Source: Candidatus Woesearchaeota archaeon
GTDB lineage: Archaea; Nanobdellota; Nanobdellia; SCGC-AAA011-G17; GW2011-AR18
Assembly (NCBI GenBank): GCA_018303515.1
Contig: JAGVXZ010000037.1
Coordinates: 1 to 7,332, forward strand
DNA: 7,332 nucleotides
Direction: 5' to 3'
Numbering within the stretch: the stretch's first letter is position 1; the number at the start of each line of letters is the position of its first letter. This document shows positions 5,671 through 7,332 of this stretch, in pieces. Below the pieces are notes generated by a model. It was not told the DNA's origin, ran no database searches, and was given only the letters and a program-made list of their open reading frames with translations. A program made the translations under genes and the position numbers.

Positions 5671-6570
5671 GTGGCAAAAAAAAAGAGAAATATTAAGAAA
5701 AAAATAGGTTTGATTTTATTGTCTCTAATAATTATTATACTTTTAATGGGATTTTTGAGTAAATTGAATTTTAATTCTGATCCAAAGATTGCAATAGTTC
5801 ATCTTGATGGACCTATTTCAATTACAACACCTACAACAAGTTTTTTGAAATCCTCTAATGGTATTGAAAAAATTTTAAAAGACCTTAATCAAATAAAAAA
5901 AGATTCTACAATAAAAGGAGTAATTATTCAGATTAACAGTCCAGGTGGAACTGTAGTTGCTTCACAAGAAATTGCAAATGCAGTTAAAAATATTGGTAAA
6001 CCTAGTATTGCTTTAATAAGAGAAGTTGGAGCTTCAGGTGGTTATTGGGTTGCATCTGCTGCAGATGAAATTGTTGCATCTGAAGTTTCAATTACTGGAT
6101 CAATTGGTGTGATAAGTTCTTACCTTGAGTTTTCAGATCTATTTGAAAAATATGGCGTAAGTTATGAAAGATTGGTTGCTGGAGAAAGAAAAGATTTAGG
6201 CGTTCCTTATAGGAAATTAAGTGTAAATGAAAAAGTAGTTTTACAAAATAAAATAAATTTAATTCATGAATATTTTATAAAGGAGGTTGCAAAAAATAGA
6301 AAAATGGATCTGGAAAAAGTTAAAAATTATGCTAATGGGGAATTTTATTTAGGTTCTGAAGCACTAAAAATTGGACTTATTGATAAAATTGGTGATAGGG
6401 AAATTGCTTTGAATCTTATGAAAGAAAAAATAGGAGCAGATAAAATTCAGATTGTAGAATATAAAAAAGAAAGTGGAATCTTAAATCTATTTGGATCTGG
6501 AGCTTATGCTATTGGTAAAGGTATTGGTGATAGTTTGAGTTTAAATGATGAGAGTCTAGTGAAAGTCTGA
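5671..6570 (+). CDS. sppA: SppA-type signal peptide peptidase (S49 serine protease)
   Basis: A 299-residue membrane-anchored serine protease of family S49, which degrades leftover signal peptides and other membrane-embedded peptides. A basic start (AKKKRNIKKK, 2-11) precedes one membrane segment (about 12-29), so the catalytic part should face outward. The core shows IAIVHLDGPI (40-49), GVIIQINSPGGTV (83-95), the nucleophile region GASGGYWVAS with Ser122, and SITGSIGVI (140-148). Lys174, in GERKDLG, is the likely general base. The 52-residue gap from Ser122 to Lys174 equals that of the Ser147/Lys199 dyad I recall for Bacillus subtilis SppA. At this length it is the short archaeal/Bacillus form, not the double-domain E. 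coli type. GTG is taken as the start on promoter spacing. It is divergent from elp3 and is the only complete gene here ending in TGA. Confidence 0.93.
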   Translation: MAKKKRNIKKKIGLILLSLIIIILLMGFLSKLNFNSDPKIAIVHLDGPISITTPTTSFLKSSNGIEKILKDLNQIKKDSTIKGVIIQINSPGGTVVASQEIANAVKNIGKPSIALIREVGASGGYWVASAADEIVASEVSITGSIGVISSYLEFSDLFEKYGVSYERLVAGERKDLGVPYRKLSVNEKVVLQNKINLIHEYFIKEVAKNRKMDLEKVKNYANGEFYLGSEALKIGLIDKIGDREIALNLMKEKIGADKIQIVEYKKESGILNLFGSGAYAIGKGIGDSLSLNDESLVKV

Positions 6571-6606
6571 ACTCTAATAACTTAGATTAATATTGTAATT
6601 CAAGGA

Positions 6607-6651
6607 TTAATTTTTTCTAATGAAAAGTGGTGTGTTCATGTATATTTTTTT
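6607..6651 (+). terminator. T-rich termination region after sppA
   Basis: Two T tracts follow the sppA stop: TTAATTTTTTCT (6607-6618) and TATATTTTTTT (6641-6651). Archaeal transcription commonly ends at such U-rich stretches without a hairpin, and I see no strong stem-loop. The rest of the 155-bp gap up to the next gene holds only that gene's promoter and trivial ORFs of 12 codons or fewer. Confidence 0.4.
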
Positions 6652-6695
6652 GAACTAACCATCAAATGAGAGGTCTATTTCTTTAATTTAGGTGG

Positions 6696-6704
6696 TTTTA
6701 TAAG
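6696..6704 (+). promoter_or_regulatory. TATA box for the right-edge gene
   Basis: TTTTATAAG, preceded by a purine-rich AGGTGG that could act as BRE, is centred about 25 nt before the ATG at 6726. The arrangement matches the other leaderless promoters in the window. It supports both the reality of the downstream gene and its start codon. Confidence 0.6.
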
Positions 6705-6725
6705 ATTTTTGTTATTCCAAATATT

Positions 6726-7332
6726 ATGGTTGCAAAAGTTAGTGGAGTTGCTTTTAAAAAGGATGAGATAGAACCTTTAATAAATGGTGGAATTACATTT
6801 GGTGAACTTAAAAATTTTCTTTCTTCTGCAATAAGAGCAAGAAGTAATAGTAATGGACTTCAATTAAATCCAGGAAGTATAAGCAATTTAATCGATCGTT
6901 TAGACTTGAAAGTTTTATGGAATTCTAAATTGTCTTTAAGAGAGAAAAGGAAGTTAAAAATAAGAGATTCTAAGAAAGAAAAGAGGATAAGTGATTTAGA
7001 AAATTCTGATATTGAGCTGCAACGAAGAAGACTTTTAGGTCAAATTGAGTTTGAATCTTTTAATAAAATGGATGCTCATCCTTTTGCAAAAAAATTTGTT
7101 ATGCAATATTGGAATAAATATTCCTCTAATAATCATAGGGGCGGTGCAAGATATTCATTAGATAAACTTTTAATGTTTTTTGATTGGGTTTGGAAATATT
7201 TCGATGAATCTGGAAATTTACCTACTTATACTCAAGCTGCAGAATATGGGAAAAGAATTAATTTAGGAAGAGAAAGTTTTTATCCATCATCAGTTGGAAA
7301 AATTTTCTTTAAGGTGGGATTACAAACAAAAT
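6726..7332 (+). CDS. Unrecognised protein with two HTH-like modules (3' end beyond window)
   Basis: An open frame of 202 codons runs from ATG to the window edge with no stop, so the C-terminus is missing. A TATA box 25 nt upstream supports the start. I do not recognise the family. Residues 22-62 look like a small helical, helix-turn-helix-like unit (GITFGELKNFL then NPGSISNLIDRLDLK). Residues 66-104 are rich in Lys and Arg and probably helical. Residues 118-160 contain several aromatics (FVMQYWNKY, FFDWVWKYF). Residues 161-200 form a second unit (GNLPTYTQAAEYG then YPSSVGKIFFKVGLQ) whose end resembles the first. The second unit loosely recalls repeats found in homing-endonuclease-associated proteins (a G..PT start and a ..VGL end). 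A DNA-binding role is plausible, but that is inference. Confidence 0.75.
   Translation, partial: MVAKVSGVAFKKDEIEPLINGGITFGELKNFLSSAIRARSNSNGLQLNPGSISNLIDRLDLKVLWNSKLSLREKRKLKIRDSKKEKRISDLENSDIELQRRRLLGQIEFESFNKMDAHPFAKKFVMQYWNKYSSNNHRGGARYSLDKLLMFFDWVWKYFDESGNLPTYTQAAEYGKRINLGRESFYPSSVGKIFFKVGLQTK

Noticed and set aside
6620..6658. 12-codon ORF in the gap after sppA
   Set aside because: Too short, with no promoter or conserved features. It sits among T-rich termination sequence.
6571..6725. Possible small RNA or tRNA gene in the 155-bp gap
   Set aside because: No cloverleaf, GC-rich stem or tRNA B-box-like sequence seen. T tracts and the next gene's promoter explain the content.

Overview
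The window looks like a chromosomal segment of a small-genome, AT-rich archaeon. The evidence is archaeal-type ribosomal proteins uS13, uS4, uS11 and eL21, the RNA polymerase stalk subunit Rpo4 (RpoF), the archaeal protein DUF655, a standalone Elp3, and promoters with archaeal TATA boxes. The AT-richness, short intergenic gaps and overlapping gene ends would suit a DPANN-type lineage such as Woesearchaeota or Pacearchaeota. That placement is inference. Nine of ten complete genes end in TAA and sppA ends in TGA. No in-frame TGA was seen, so the standard code is in use.

Layout, left to right. (1) At 6-1578 (minus strand), transcribed rps13-rps4-rps11 with 2-bp gaps: the start of the archaeal ribosomal/RNA polymerase operon, continuing off the left edge. 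(2) At 1667-2290 (plus), a divergent DUF2238/YjdF-like membrane protein. (3) At 2272-3469 (minus), rpl21e-rpoF-DUF655, with the first two genes overlapping by 23 bp and the last converging on the membrane gene with a 19-bp overlap. (4) At 3505-3798 (minus), a 97-aa protein whose predicted fold matches the hibernation-promoting factor (HPF/RaiA, S30AE) family. (5) At 3865-5508 (minus), full-length Elp3 (radical SAM plus GNAT). (6) At 5671-6570 (plus), a divergent SppA-type membrane protease. (7) From 6726 to the right edge (plus), an incomplete unrecognised gene with two helix-turn-helix-like modules.

Most genes serve protein synthesis: ribosomal subunits, the polymerase stalk, a probable ribosome-associated factor, and tRNA wobble-uridine modification by Elp3. 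The two membrane proteins are separate functions interleaved with this core.

Three points stand out. Five genes have a TATA element centred about 25-30 nt before the chosen start codon, which indicates leaderless mRNAs and fixes two start sites. Two adjoining palindromes, one perfect over 15 bp and one 25 bp long with a single mismatched pair, lie 5-43 bp before elp3 and look like a double operator. The HPF-like protein next to the eL21 operon is a candidate archaeal ribosome-hibernation factor. I saw no mobile element, CRISPR array, tRNA or rRNA. No stretch over 300 bp lacks a gene.
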